A DNA stretch of 64,000 bases from Capsicum annuum (lineage: Eukaryota > Streptophyta > Magnoliopsida > Solanales > Solanaceae). Shown here in pieces: positions 21,401-33,252 of this stretch. The stretch's first letter is position 1, and every line of letters starts with the position of its first letter. The notes beneath the pieces are model-generated. The model saw only the letters and a list, made by a program, of their open reading frames with translations, had not been told where the DNA came from and did not search any database. The stretch lies in contig NC_061118.1 in assembly GCF_002878395.1 (NCBI RefSeq), positions 85,758,521 through 85,822,520 on the forward strand, given 5' to 3'. The position numbers were made by a program, and so were the translations under genes.

Positions 21401-23491
21401 TGATGTTTTCTAATCTTTTTAATTCATTTTTAGATTATTTTTGGGTGTTTTTAGGTTATAGAACAAGTTGTAATGGGTACCTCAAGAATGAAATCCCGGA
21501 TAAGTATGTTGGACTTTCTTTTTATAACTTTCCTCTTTTTAGTAAGCTTACAAGGTATGACCTTTAAAATATAAAGGATGATCATATTCCATTGTTTATT
21601 TTGGTATGCATTTAATTCATTTGAGCTTAATTTTATAGAATGTGGTTGTTGGGATGAAGATTTTTGAATATGTTCCTTGTCTCAAATGCTAAATTGCAAA
21701 ATTCTTGCTTTCACACACTAGTGCCCACTATGTGTTTGATGAAACATCCACTTAAGTTTTTTTTGCTTAATTGAGTGGTGGGTGATTTAATTGGGTTATT
21801 ATGATTACAAGTGGTGTGTTTGGTGATGAATTAGTGCATTAAGCTTGTTCACATGTGTTTTTATTTTACCTATTCAAGTTCTTACTTTACATGCACACCA
21901 CATGTTTATTAAAATGTCAATAAGAGAGAAATGCCTTATATGCTTGTTAGGGCATTGTGTGATCATTTTTGGAGTATAACTTTGAGTCGAATTGGTGTTA
22001 AAAGTGATATAACTGGTAGTTTTTGGATGAAATTATGGATGAATATTGTGTCCATAGTGTGATCGATTAGCGTTCTTATCATAGCATCTTCGGTTGAAGT
22101 CTAAGTAACTCGAGGGACATGAATCTTACCTTGCCCTATGATAGATTGGATGATGCCATTCTTAAGGGTAAAGGGTCTTTTGTGTTTCCATTGGTGCCAT
22201 AAGTGTCTTATAAACTATATGGATGATATATAAAGTTTTAAGGAAAGAATCCCATGAATTTTAATGATAATGTTGCCTTGCATTCACCCAAGTTATTCTT
22301 TAATTATTTAGGAAGAGGCAAAAACTCAAAAATTCTTTCAAATGTCATTGGCAAGAAATGAGATGATAGTTTTCTTTTTGAGATACCAAGGATATTTTTC
22401 ATCTTTCTTTTGAGTGAGACCATCTAATTCAATTTTTAGCTCTCTCTTTACAAGGATGAGTCATGACTCGGTAACTTATTAAGCTCAAATTGCTCAAATT
22501 AGTTGGGAGATTAACTTTTTGATCTATGAGTACGATGCCATGTGTGGTGTGATTTTTGTATAATATTTGTACATATGTGTAGTCTAGAACTTTCCCTGAG
22601 TGTTTTCAAAGAAAATTCCTAGACAATCTGGGTTTGGAGAATGACCCAAGACTATTTTTTGCCCTTTCACATAGCCAAATTCCAACCTTAACATTTTTCC
22701 CTAGTTAACCCCTTTGATCCTTTTACCCATTTTTCTTTCTTTGTTTAATGATAACCTTGATAAAACACCTAAGACCTTTTTAAAATCTTTCTTTTGGTAC
22801 TTAACCTCCTTTAATGCATTGTATGATTCTAAGAAATAAAATATAAACGAAAGCTTAAATTTAGGGAGGGGGTGTATTTGGAAAAATAATATGAGGGTGG
22901 TTCAAACTCCAAGTTTGGAGGGATAAATATGATATGATAAGATGAGCCAAGAAAGGTGTATGTAAGGTTGTCATCTCATGTTCTTAAAAGACAAGAGATG
23001 TGCTTAATAATAAAGTTGAATAGCCTATCCCATAGAACTTGAAGAGAAATTGGATGAATGAAGGGCTAAGAAGGTCTTAAAGTTAGAAACTCTCTTGAAA
23101 AAGTCAAGGAATCCAAAAGATGAGAGTGTGAATTATTTCATTATTTGAGCTTATTTAGAAATTTCTATGTCTTTTGTGTGTGTGGAGCTAACTCTTTCTT
23201 ATGAGCGACATCGATACTTTGGGGCAAAGGGTGAAGTCTTACTCTCGTTTTGGGTATATAGGTGAAGTAAGTTGCATTGAAATATTGAGAATTTTTTTTG
23301 AAGCTTTTGTGTTTCCTCTTAAGGTGCTTTGTTGATTTGGAAGATTCATTTGTACAAAATTGCATCCTTACCTCATAACATGTGCTTATTAGAAAATTTT
23401 GGTTTACTTGTTGCCATGACATGTTTGAAAAGTCTTTGTAGAGCCAATATTGTTGAATTGTTCTTTGTTGCTTGATGAAAAACAATAGTTT
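21401..23491 (+). other. Internal 3' non-coding region of the plus-strand D copy
   Basis: About 2.1 kb, AT-rich, with no ORF above 110 codons and no protein match I can make. It lies between the LTR remnant and a PPT, so the coding part of this copy has been lost. A 106-codon minus-strand ORF at 23165-23485 lies on the antisense strand and is likely chance. Confidence 0.6.
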
Positions 23492-23502
23492 AAGTTTGGG
23501 GG
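23492..23502 (+). other. Polypurine tract
   Basis: AAGTTTGGGGG followed by TG at the LTR start; the strongest PPT in the window. Confidence 0.85.
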
Positions 23503-25023
23503 TGTTGATAAGTCATCAATTTGATAACTTACTAGCATTTTAAGCCTAAATTATCATGGTTTTTCATTGATTTGTTGTTACTTTCTTACCTAATGATCAT
23601 TTGTGCAGATAAAAATTACAATGAGAAGATGAGCAAGGAAACTTGACAAAAATGAGCTAAGGAGAATGTGAAAGATAAGAAATGCGAGCAAAGAGAACAA
23701 AATCTAAAATTACAGGCCCATGAGTTGGCCCTCAGTTGTCGTGATCACGGACTAAGGGTCGCAATCACCGTCGGTGAATAAGTCAACCAAAGGGAAATCG
23801 TGGTATGTCTACCACGATAGCGGTACCGCGGTCTTAGTCAAGTGATGGTGACCGCGGTAGAGTGAAAATGTTTGAAGGGCATTTTCGTATTATTTGGAAA
23901 ATATGGAATTGAGGCTTAAATAGGGGGTTTTAGCTCATTTTCCAGCCTATCTTTTATCTTAAATATTATCATATCATTAGTGTAGGGTTTATCACATGGA
24001 GCTTGGAGCTTGAATTTATACTAATTTGAGGCAAGAATTAATTAGAGAAACTCCAAAGTTAAGAATTGGCAAATCCCATTGAGGATTCATTGGAATTTAA
24101 AGTGTGCTTTGCATTCTCTTTATTTTCCATGAATCAAATTAATGAATATTTTGGTATATTTTTGTTTATTATGTTTATGATTTGCTAGTTCTTCCTCTTG
24201 GTATTATGTTGGAATAGGGTGCGATTTGTGTATGGGTTGTTATATATTTGTGTAGATTCTAGTTTGTTGATGATGGGTTCTACTATTGCTTGGTTAAATT
24301 AGTTTGGATTTGAGGGTAAAAGCCCCAAATACCCAAAATAGGTTTTTCGGTGAAAACCCCAAACCCTTAAAGCTCAAATCATCCTTGAACATGGGTTTAT
24401 GTGAACTTTAGAAACCCATTACATCCTTGAAAGAGGGTTATGGGGGACAAACCAATTGTGGACAATTACGGATATAGATTACTTTTTTTTTGCTATCTTA
24501 GAAATAAGGGTGAATAGAGAGTAGGCTATATTTTTGGCATCTTCCTAGAAACAGGGATTCCCAATTGAGGTGTTGGGTAGCTTTTATTTACACACTCATT
24601 AGGTACTCGAAAGGATTAATGAGTGACATCTTTGAGACTTTGTTGACAAACTAGCCTCAAGGACTTTCAACCTAGCCTACCACAGCATTAGCGATTAGAA
24701 TTTTCATTGAATCATCATGTTCCCATGCATAACTTACCCCTAGGAAAGTATAATCCCAAGATTCATGCCTAATTGATTATAATCTAAGTATTCTTAGTCT
24801 TGAAGTAGTCATTTAGATGCCCAAAATTAATCATATCTTTGAAAACATTTAAAAGCCCCATTTCTTTATATCTTAAGTTTGAATTCAGTAAGTACTTTTA
24901 TTTTGAACTTACCCATTCGCCATGCACATTGTTCCTTGTGGATTCAACCTCGACTTTTATAAGATTATTAAATTAACAAAGACTACTTTGCACTTAAATT
25001 GATGTGTAAGTTGAGCATTATCA
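23503..25023 (+). repeat. Athila/Tat-like 3' LTR, plus strand (1.52 kb)
   Basis: Starts TGTTGATAAGTCATC after the PPT and ends GAGCATTATCA. TATA-like TTAAATAG is at 23916-23923. The U3 holds the CpG-rich cluster 23737-23862 (GTGATCACGG, TACCGCGGTC, GACCGCGGTAG). This is the best preserved D LTR. Confidence 0.88.
23737..23862. repeat. CpG-rich U3 motif cluster of LTR D
   Basis: Repeated words around ATCACGG and ACCGCGGT, some palindromic (ACCGCGGT), placed 50-180 bases upstream of the TATA-like box. Decayed equivalents occur at 17706-17815, 19040-19165, 26660-26725, 27234-27330 and 30053-30180. Confidence 0.7.
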
Positions 25024-25439
25024 GGCACCATCTGAGTGCCCAAATGTTGCAACCTAGAAATAAAATATAAAAATCATCCAGAAAAACATCTAAACAACAT
25101 AAAATCATCTAGAAATATCTATGTAATACAAATCCAGATACATGCACCCCCAAATGAAAAGTTGTCAGTGTCCTTACTACATAATCTATAGAGCACGATA
25201 AAGAGATAATGGTTCTCCTTGAATCTTCATCAAGAGTTGCTCTCCCCTACAAATTCTACATCATCACCACCAGCATCAATATCAGACCACTTAGCAGGGG
25301 CCATATCATCACTCTCTACGCTGGAAGAAGGTAATTTTTCATGGGTTTTAGGACCTTCCACGGGCCATTTAACCCCTTCCACATCTTACTGAAGAAATTG
25401 TATCTCTTATTCTCCCTCTTCTTAATCTTCTCATGGGAG
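25024..25439 (-). other. 3' flank of the minus-strand D coding region
   Basis: Downstream of the decayed ORF at 25440-26540 on the minus strand. The plus-strand LTR D is inserted at its lower edge (25023). Codon-like stretches continue for about 150 bases, then non-coding. Confidence 0.5.
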
Positions 25440-26540
25440 TCCCAAATCACCCTATGAAACTCTACTAATGCAGAGTATCCCTCTCAATCCTAGCAACAGT
25501 GGCTCTCTGTGTCTGCTCCTCCTCCTGATAATTCTCATAATTTGAACGGGATATATAAGAGTGACGCATGGTAGAGGGCTCTCCCAGCCCTTGTGGAAAT
25601 CCTAATACAAGCTCCTTGATGACCCTAATATTCACACCAATAACTTTGAGAGGTCGAGGAGTGGTTGGTCTACACGATTCCAACTCCTCAACTGTCGGAT
25701 TACCCAAGTCAATCTTTCTTTTTTTTCTTTGACTAGGTGCACCCTCACCCTAAATTTTAAGTAAAAAGATGCAGGGTTTGGTTTTATCTAGTAGCTATTG
25801 GATACTCCTCTACTTTGGCCCTTCTACACAACTCAATAATAAAAGAAGGAAAGAGAAGAAGTATACCACCCTGACTCTTGAAATGCCTCTATTCTATAAC
25901 CATAATATAGCCCATATTCAGAGTAATTCCAGATAAGATAAAAGCCACCATATGAGCTTATATATCTGTGACAACATCCATATTTGTGCATGGAGAAACC
26001 CAACTGTAAATGATATTCAAACAAATCCTTGCTTCTGTAGTAAAATAAGTCATGGAGATTCCTCTCTTGGTGGTAGCCTAGGGAACCTCTTTACCAGGAC
26101 ATAGTAAGATAACCATCAAGGTCCATGGCTCATAACCCTTTGCCTAGAACTCAACCATGTATGCATTTAGGAGCACAAATATTTCAGATATCTGCTCCTC
26201 TCCAAAGTGGACCTTTTCCCCCCTAATACTCATCACTGGGTTAGAGAGCGAGACTACTATAAGATTTGCATAGAACTCTCATACCCAATGCACATTGTCA
26301 ATGGAGGGGTAGGGGACAAAGCATATCTACCCAGTAGAAACAAGTCTATTATGAAATTTTGGTAATTTACTTGGCACCTTGTCCCTGGAAATACACCTTT
26401 TTCAGGAGTAGCTTTGTCTTTGAGAGGTCACTGTAATAGAGGTTGTGACGTTTTGAAGCCATGAAATGGATATGGTCATAATCTCTATTTTTGGTGGCTG
26501 AGTACCTATAAGTACCACAACAAGGACCATCCTCAATATT
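25440..26540 (-). pseudogene. Decayed plant transposon-protein-type ORF (Athila ORF1-like)
   Basis: Conceptual pieces on the minus strand resemble the 'putative plant transposon protein' domain carried by Athila-like elements: MASKRHNLYYSDL near 26460, then FYANLVVLSNPVMSIRGKKV and FGEEQISEIF (about 26280-26180), then EARICLNIIYSWVSPCTNMD and IILSGITLNMGY-like blocks (26040-25900). The C-terminal tail (25707-25465) is hydrophilic with EEEQTQRATVARIERD. Many stops and frameshifts. The biochemical role of this domain is unknown to me. The assignment rests on recognition of wording, not a search. Confidence 0.6.
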
Positions 26541-27838
26541 TTTACATCAAAACCATGCTAGGTTAATCAAATAAACTAACGGGGTGGTGTCATTGTGGGA
26601 ATTAGGGTGAATAATAGACATGCTGAATTTTTTGTCAAGGATGGGAACTATTCTTAGATATGGTGATCACGGACCCTTGACCACGACTATAGTCCCGATG
26701 ACCACGATTGCCGTATCTAAGACCGAATTTATAACAATACCAAATACCAGATTTCTACCCCAATTTGTGTTACGACTAACCAATAGATCATCATGCTCAT
26801 GAAACTTAAACCCTGGGTGCTTGATTGTGCTCTTGAAAAGTGAAGAATTTTACAATGAGTTCGATGAAGCATTTAATCAAAAACATGGTGTAAACACTAA
26901 TTATAATCTATTTAGGCCAAATTTTATGTACTCAAGACTTCCCTGTCGGTGTGTACACCAACTACAATAACCTACCATACAAATGATCACATTCATGCAT
27001 TGGTTTAGCAAGTGGAAACACTATTTTAGGCCTACTCCTAATGTACAAGTTTTAGGCTAATGAATGATATGTTTCAAGAGAGTTAGACACATACTGTAGT
27101 GTAGGATACATGGGATGCAATTAGAAACTTTATTATGGAAATTTTTTTGAACTTTTGGATGGAATTTTGAAGAGAAAATTAGAGAAAGGAGCATGGGAGG
27201 ACTGGGAAGTCGAATGGTTTTTTAACTGATTTGACCACGATCGGTGCCAGATTTCTACAATCGTGGTAACTCTGATACCGTGATCACGGTTGTATGGTCT
27301 TTAGATTGCGGTACCTGAGACCAATTTTGGGTCCTTTAAACTCCCCTGCTTAGTCCATAACCCAATAATTTCACACTTTCCCTTTCTCAAACTTATTCCA
27401 AACACTCTTCAGTCAATTTCGTAGGTTATGCATAAACAAAAATATATCTACTCTATCATGCATAAATAAAGGACACGTGCCACTTTCATGGCATGATGGT
27501 TTGATTTCCATCTTTTGTGGAAAGAAACTTCTTCAACTATCACTTGTATTTCCACTTAGAAGATTTGAATCTCCATCCCAACTTTTGCTCAATAAATTAA
27601 GCGGTAGAGAGATAGAAGATTCAAATCTTCCAAGTTGAAACGTGATAGAAATGAGGATATGGCGATGCGGCATTTATCTTTTTACTTTGAAGACTTGAAC
27701 TTTTTACCAAATTTAAATTTAAATTTCTTATTCATCTCCTTGGGTAATGGTAGGAATATCAATAGGCCACTAGTTAAACATCAAAAGTTGAGCTCCTTAG
27801 CCTTTGAGTATGGGGTTTTCATGTGCTTTTTTGGAACA
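26541..27838. other. Non-coding part of the D nest with two U3-like CpG clusters
   Basis: No credible ORF. The clusters at 26660-26725 (GTGATCACGG, ACCACGATTGCCG) and 27234-27330 (ACCACGATCGG, ACCGTGATCACGG) look like pieces of D-type U3, suggesting further truncated LTRs, but I could not define their ends. Confidence 0.45.
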
Positions 27839-28796
27839 TCAAACTCTAAAATGTAGGGACGATGCTATTTCTTCCCAAAATCTATCATTTGCTTGGGTAG
27901 GTAGACTCTCATCACATCCATTGAGAACAACAACAACAACAATAACAATAACAACAACCCAATATATTCCCACACAGTGAGGTCTGGGGAGGGTGAAATG
28001 TATACAGTCCATACCGCTACCTTCGAAGAAGTAGAGAGGTTGTTTTCGATAGACCCCCGGCTCAAGAGAGAGAATAGTATTGCAATGTCTATCCTTTAAT
28101 TTCACAATTTCATCCCTATTAACATCCTCACCCCAAAATGGACTAGAGTCTTCATAGGGGATTTGCTTGGCTTCTTCTTTTGACTCTAGCACCATTTTCT
28201 CAATTTTGGCATCTTCAACTTAATTAAGTTTGTTTGGTAGGGAAATCACCGAGGATTCCTCACTACCAAGCTCATCATAACCACATAGCTTGGTCTTTAT
28301 TCATGATCAACCTCATCTTGGAAAGTGGAAAGGTTAGGGTATTTGGAAGATATATTTCCTTGCCCATTTCCTCTATTTTGATAATCTCCTTTCCAAATGC
28401 CTCATTGGATTGATGCATGTGGTGCACGTCCTCCTCTATTGTAGTTACCCGATCCAATACAGTTTGAAGCATTGTTTCGACTCCATTGTATCTGGCACAT
28501 TATTCTTCCTTTGCCGCATCATGAGACCTATCAAACTCATAAGAAGAATTAGCATTTTTTTTATCATAACTAGGGGAAGGAGAATTTGGAAAATCACTCC
28601 AATGTCCATCGCAACCACCACACAAAGAACAATCATACTCCTAATAGGATTGAGATGGTACTTCCATCTCTCTCCAAGGAGAATGTCTACAATTTTGCCA
28701 AAAGTGGGGTCCATCACAATATGGACATGGATCATCAAGATAGGATTTCCAACTACCAAAATTATAGTCATTGAAAGATGCCATAGTAACAAGTAA
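27839..28796 (-). pseudogene. Gag-like fragment of the minus-strand D element
   Basis: In one frame 28760-28640 encodes CPYCDGPHFWQNC followed by CSLCGGCDGHW, Cys/His-rich blocks like those of gag in this group. 28472-28330 gives VLDRVTTIEEDVHHMHQSNE, a heptad-type coiled coil often found beside them. 28195-28080 continues with an acidic stretch. Stops and frame changes break it, and a SINE is inserted at 27925-28066. It lies about 140 bases inside the 5' LTR end, as gag should. Confidence 0.6.
27925..28066 (-). mobile_element. SINE, TS/SolS type, 5'-truncated
   Basis: On the minus strand CTTGAGCCGGGGGTCTATCG begins the body, passes CACCCTCCCCAGACC and ends in a tail of mostly GTT units (27958-27925). 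This body and tail are characteristic of tRNA-derived Solanaceae SINEs. The tRNA-like promoter half (A and B boxes) is absent. Flanking GAGA on both sides is too short to be a firm target duplication. Confidence 0.82.
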
Positions 28797-28937
28797 ACAA
28801 AAAATAAAAATCTACCTATAAAAATAAATAAAAGAAAATCACAAACAAATATTTACAAGTTTGAATCAAAGCAAATAAGCTAAAATTTCCAAACTAACTC
28901 AATACGCCAAATTGTTTCTAAAAAATGGTGCCATTTT
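28797..28937 (-). other. Primer-site region and leader of the minus-strand D element
   Basis: After the LTR end (...GAGCGTTATCA) the minus strand reads AAAATGGCACCATTTTTTAG then AACAATTTGGCG. In Athila/Tat elements the region just beyond the LTR carries a TGGCGCC-type primer site; here only a damaged form is visible. Confidence 0.5.
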
Positions 28938-30396
28938 TGATAACGCTCATCTCACACATCAAATTAAGTATAAGGTGATTGTTGTCCGTATATTACCAAA
29001 CTTTGAGTTCAGGTCAAATACACGAGGAACATTGCGATTCACGCCCGGGTAAGTTCAAAATGGAAGTTGCTTGCTAAATTCAAACCTAAGATACAGTTAT
29101 TTATGTTTTTTTTTAAATAATTCAAAGATATGATTAATTTTCCACTTCTAAAAGACTAACTTGAGGCTAAAAATAAGTAGAGCGTAATCAATTAGGAACG
29201 GATATTGGGGATGTGTTTTACTAGGGGCAACTAGTATGTGGGTACATGAAATCCACTTTAAATCTTAGTTAAAACATGGTGGGTAGGTTTGGTTAAAGAT
29301 TTTGATACTGTCATTTCAACCAAGTACCATATTATCACCCATAGATTCTTTCGAATACCTCGTAGTTGTGGTCAACTACTCATCACGGAGCCTCAATTTG
29401 GCATCACTATTTCTAGGATGATGCCCAAGATATAGCAATTCCACAGTTTATCCTTATTTCTACGACAAAAAAAAGGAATAGCTATTTTCTATCTTATTAT
29501 TCACAAATTCTCATGTCACCTATATTCCCCTTTCAAGGATAATGTAGGATATAGATTCCCCATATCCCTCTTTCAAGGATGATGTGGGGATTTAGGAAAT
29601 TTGAGGTTTTCACCAAAGAATTCCATTTTACAATCAAGCATTTATAAAACCCAAAAACATGAACAACTAATTCAAGATAACAATCACAACCTACCTAATC
29701 TTCCACCCCGTTCAAACAAAGAGGGAAAACTAGCAACTCATAAGAATAATGAACAAAGATATTCCAAAAACTCCTTCAAATTGATTAATGAAAGATAAAG
29801 AGAATGAAAATTCAAACTTTAAATATCAACAAATCTTTAATATAGTTTTCTAATCCTACACTTAGGAGTTACTCTAATGTATTCTTTACCCAAAATTAGT
29901 ACAATGATATTTCCCTCAAAATGAAAACTAGATGGTGGAAGAGAGTCCTAAAAAATTCCTATCCTCCCAATGAGATAGGGTCTGAACTTCTTAAGGGAAT
30001 TTGGGGACAATTGTGTGCATTTATATCCCTACCCCTGGGCTTTATTATCAATAGGTCGCAATCGCAGGAGCTTAATCACGATCGCTGCTACCGCAACTGT
30101 AGTCAAAATCTAGCAATAGCGTTACTTTGACCTAGCTTGACTGACTGCAATTGTGGTCCTCATACTGCGATTGCAGTAACCGATGCTTCTTTCTGCTCTA
30201 GGTTTTCCAGCTGCACTTCTGTTCTCTTTTTGATTCTTTTTATCTCAAATTCACAACTTTCCATCTCATAACCTGTATGCCTGCAAAATGTGGAAATTCA
30301 TGCATTTAATCAAAAAATTATCTCACTTATACATTCAAATCATGGTAATATGCACGAATGTTGAGTGCAAATGAGTGGTAAATTCACCACTCATCC
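28938..30396 (-). repeat. Athila/Tat-like 5' LTR (1.46 kb)
   Basis: Left boundary TGATAACGCTC. The right end is damaged (CACTCATCCTAC instead of CACTCATCAACA). TATA-like ATATAAAT is at 30019-30026 (minus), and the U3 CpG cluster is at 30053-30180. It aligns with D2 (18408-19386) and, reversed, with 23503-25023. Confidence 0.82.
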
Positions 30397-30942
30397 TACC
30401 CAAATTCTTGAAGAAGGATCTATGTATGAGATATCAATTTTTCACCAGCTGATATTGCATGGTTTTTAATGTTTTGAACAAACTCTCGAGATTCATTTAG
30501 GTTCTAACAAAAGTAAATCTATATGCTACTAGGTTAGTTTGATGTTTTGAACTCAATGGCAACGTTAAATTTTTTTTAAAAAATGTCTTTATCAGCAAAT
30601 TAATCCCTGGGACCCTATCTCTCTTTTTTTCCAAATGAAGAGTTGAAATGAGATGTACAAGTTTTAAAGTCGAACCAAATCCGCTACTAAAACAAATTCG
30701 ACATTTCAAATCTATTGTGTAGTCTCTTTTTCCATCCAAAGCTCAAAACGACAGATGTTGAACAAAGTCAACAATATGGCTTTTCAAGCCTGTAAAAACC
30801 ACAATCCTGAACAACTTATTCCCATTGCATCAAAAACTATGACACTCATCTTCAAACCACAAAATCAAAATGTAGCAACTACGGGGAAGGGCAAAATAAT
30901 CAAAACACATAAAAATAAAAAATTATATTTCAGGTCATTACA
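30397..30942 (-). repeat. Element E 3' LTR, truncated
   Basis: On the minus strand it starts TGTAATGACCTGAAAT at 30942, just after a purine-rich AATGGTGGATG and the pol end. Cut at 30396 by LTR D after about 545 bases. The rest is not visible elsewhere in the window. Confidence 0.7.
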
Positions 30943-30964
30943 ACATCCACCATTAAAAATCTAG

Positions 30965-33252
30965 TGTGTCCTCAAACTACATGTAAGAAAATACCTAAAT
31001 CAGTAAAGAGCTGAGGGTAAATACTATGCATGTTAGACTCAATATCCCAAGTAGCCTCCTCTACAAGACGGTGTCTCCATTTAACCTTAACCTCATAAAT
31101 ACCTCTAGAACACAACTGACTTACATTCCTGGCTAAAATAGACACTTGATCCTCAACAAAGATCAATCTCTAATTAAACTAAACTGTATTTAAATAATGC
31201 ACATGAGACTCATTCAAAATATTATGTCGAACCATAGACACATGAAAAACTAGATGAATGGTTGAAAAGTCTAGAGATAAGGCCAACTATAGGCAACCTC
31301 TATAACTTCTCAAAGAATTTCAAATGGTCTAATATACTTGGGTTTAAACTTGCCCTTCTTCCCAAATCTCATCACGCCCTTCATGGGTGATATATGATGT
31401 AAGACTCTATCACCAATCCCAATCTTCAATGCATAAAACTTGTAGCCTGCATACTCTTTTTTCTACTCTAAGTCGCTTAAAGTCTATCTTGAATTACCCA
31501 AACTCTATTCAAAACCTCACGAAGAAAGTCAGCACCATGAGGTCTAACCTTTGAAGTCTCAAACCAACTAACAGGATATAAATAATATCTACCATACAAT
31601 GCCTTGAAATGGGTCATCTCGATACTCGAATGGTAGCTATTATTCTAATCGACTTCTCTAATACTAAATGTTGCTCCCCTACCCCCCAAAGTCCACAAAA
31701 TATGTGTGGAGCATATCCTCTAAAACTTGAATATTTTGTTTTTAGTGACCATTAGTCTTGGAGTCGAAAGTTATGTTAAGGTCAACCCAAGTACCCAACT
31801 CCTTCTAAAAATTTCACCAGAAGCTACAAGGGAACACTAAGCCCCTTTCTGAAATAATAGACATGAGTATCCATAAAGATGAACCATATCACAAATAAAA
31901 ATAGGCTATCCTTTTAACACTAAAGAAAATCTAAATAGAGATCAAATAGGCTAATTTGAACGATCGATACATGTGACCCAAATACTGTCAGAACCACCAG
32001 ATGTATGAGGAAACCCATAGAAATCAAATGGGCTAATTTGGTTGACAGATCTATGTGACCTAAATACTATCAGAACCATAAGAAGTATGAGGAAACCAAG
32101 ACATAAAGTCCATAGTGATCCACTCTTATTTCTACTCAGGAATAGTTATATATGAAACATGCCACCTCATCTTTGATGTTTGGCCATCAGCTATTAGAAA
32201 CATAAGCAACAAGCTACAAAATCTACCACATCCTTATTCTACTCCACCAGTAAAGCTGCCTTAAATCATGATACATCGGGGTCACACCTAGACGGATAGA
32301 ATATCTAAAACAATGAGCCTCCTCTAAAATCAATCTCATCTAATCTCTGACTTTTGATAAACAAACTCAGCCACTAATCCTCAATACATGATAAGAATCA
32401 AGATAGGTTCCTTATCCTCACCACTCAGCACCTTATCTTGAATCATCCTCAAATTATCATCATTAAACTTATGATCTTGAATCAGCTCCATCAAGAAATA
32501 TCCACCATCAACAAAGTCTTAGAGATATCTGGGTACCAAAATATCAATCCTACCCATCTGGTTGCTAAAGACTAAACCCCAAGGCTAAAAGTCAGTCCTT
32601 GGTTAAGAGAAGATCTAAACACTTCATAATAGCCATCTTTTGACTCAACCCATCCACAACCACTTTAGCCTTGCATAAATAGTGTAAATTAGTGATGGCA
32701 TAATCCTCAATAAAATCAAGCCAATGTACTGGCTCATGATAAGATCTTGCTGTCCAAAAAAGTATCGAAGGATACAATGGTCTGAGAAAACCTCACAGGC
32801 ACTCCATGCAAGTAATGATGCCACAACTTCAACACAAACATAATGACCACCAACTCCAAATCATGGGTAGGATAATTCCTCTCATAATGCTTCAACTAAT
32901 GAGAAGCATAAACAATAACCTTGCCCTTTTGCATCAATAATGTACCCAAACCAATACCTGAAAAATAACAAAACACAATAAAACACACACCTTCCTTAGG
33001 CAAAGTCAAGATAGGAGCTGAAGTGAACAACTCCTTGAGTATTTGAAAGCTCTTCTAACACTTATCTAATCACTGAAAACCATCATTTTTGTCAACTTGG
33101 TTAAAAGAGTTGCAATAAATGATAAAACCTCTACAAAACACCAATAATAACTCACCAAACCAATGAACTCCGACTCTCAATAGGAGAAATAGGTATAGCC
33201 CTATTATAAATTGCCAAAATTTTAGTCGGATAAACCATAATACCATCCTTAG
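30965..33252 (-). pseudogene. Element E pol: RT/RNase H end, integrase and C-terminal tail
   Basis: Minus-strand gypsy pol, heavily decayed. Near 33240-32800 are pieces of the RT end and RNase H. 32777-32592 gives WLDFIEDYAITNLHYLCKAK and VVVDGLS, the RNase H C-terminus. 31166-30972 stays open and gives VSILARNVSQLCSRG with KVKWRHRLVEEATWDIES, the chromodomain-like tail normally at the end of chromovirus pol. Integrase lies between with many stops and contains an 82-bp tandem duplication (31941-32100). RT is cut at 33252 by LTR F. Confidence 0.8.
31941..32100. repeat. 82-bp tandem duplication in element E integrase
   Basis: ATCAAATAGGCTAATTTG at 31941 recurs as ATCAAATGGGCTAATTTG at 32023, and similarity continues to the shared ATGAGGAAACC. 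82 is not a multiple of three. Confidence 0.88.

Noticed and set aside
27839..28195. Hydrophobic Val/Ile-rich segment resembling a membrane helix
   Set aside because: The run of Val residues is the translation of the SINE (GTT)n tail, not a real protein feature.
28410..28796. 128-codon plus-strand ORF and overlapping 115-codon minus-strand ORF
   Set aside because: The gag-like Cys/His wording is in a third frame of the minus strand; these are low-complexity by-products.
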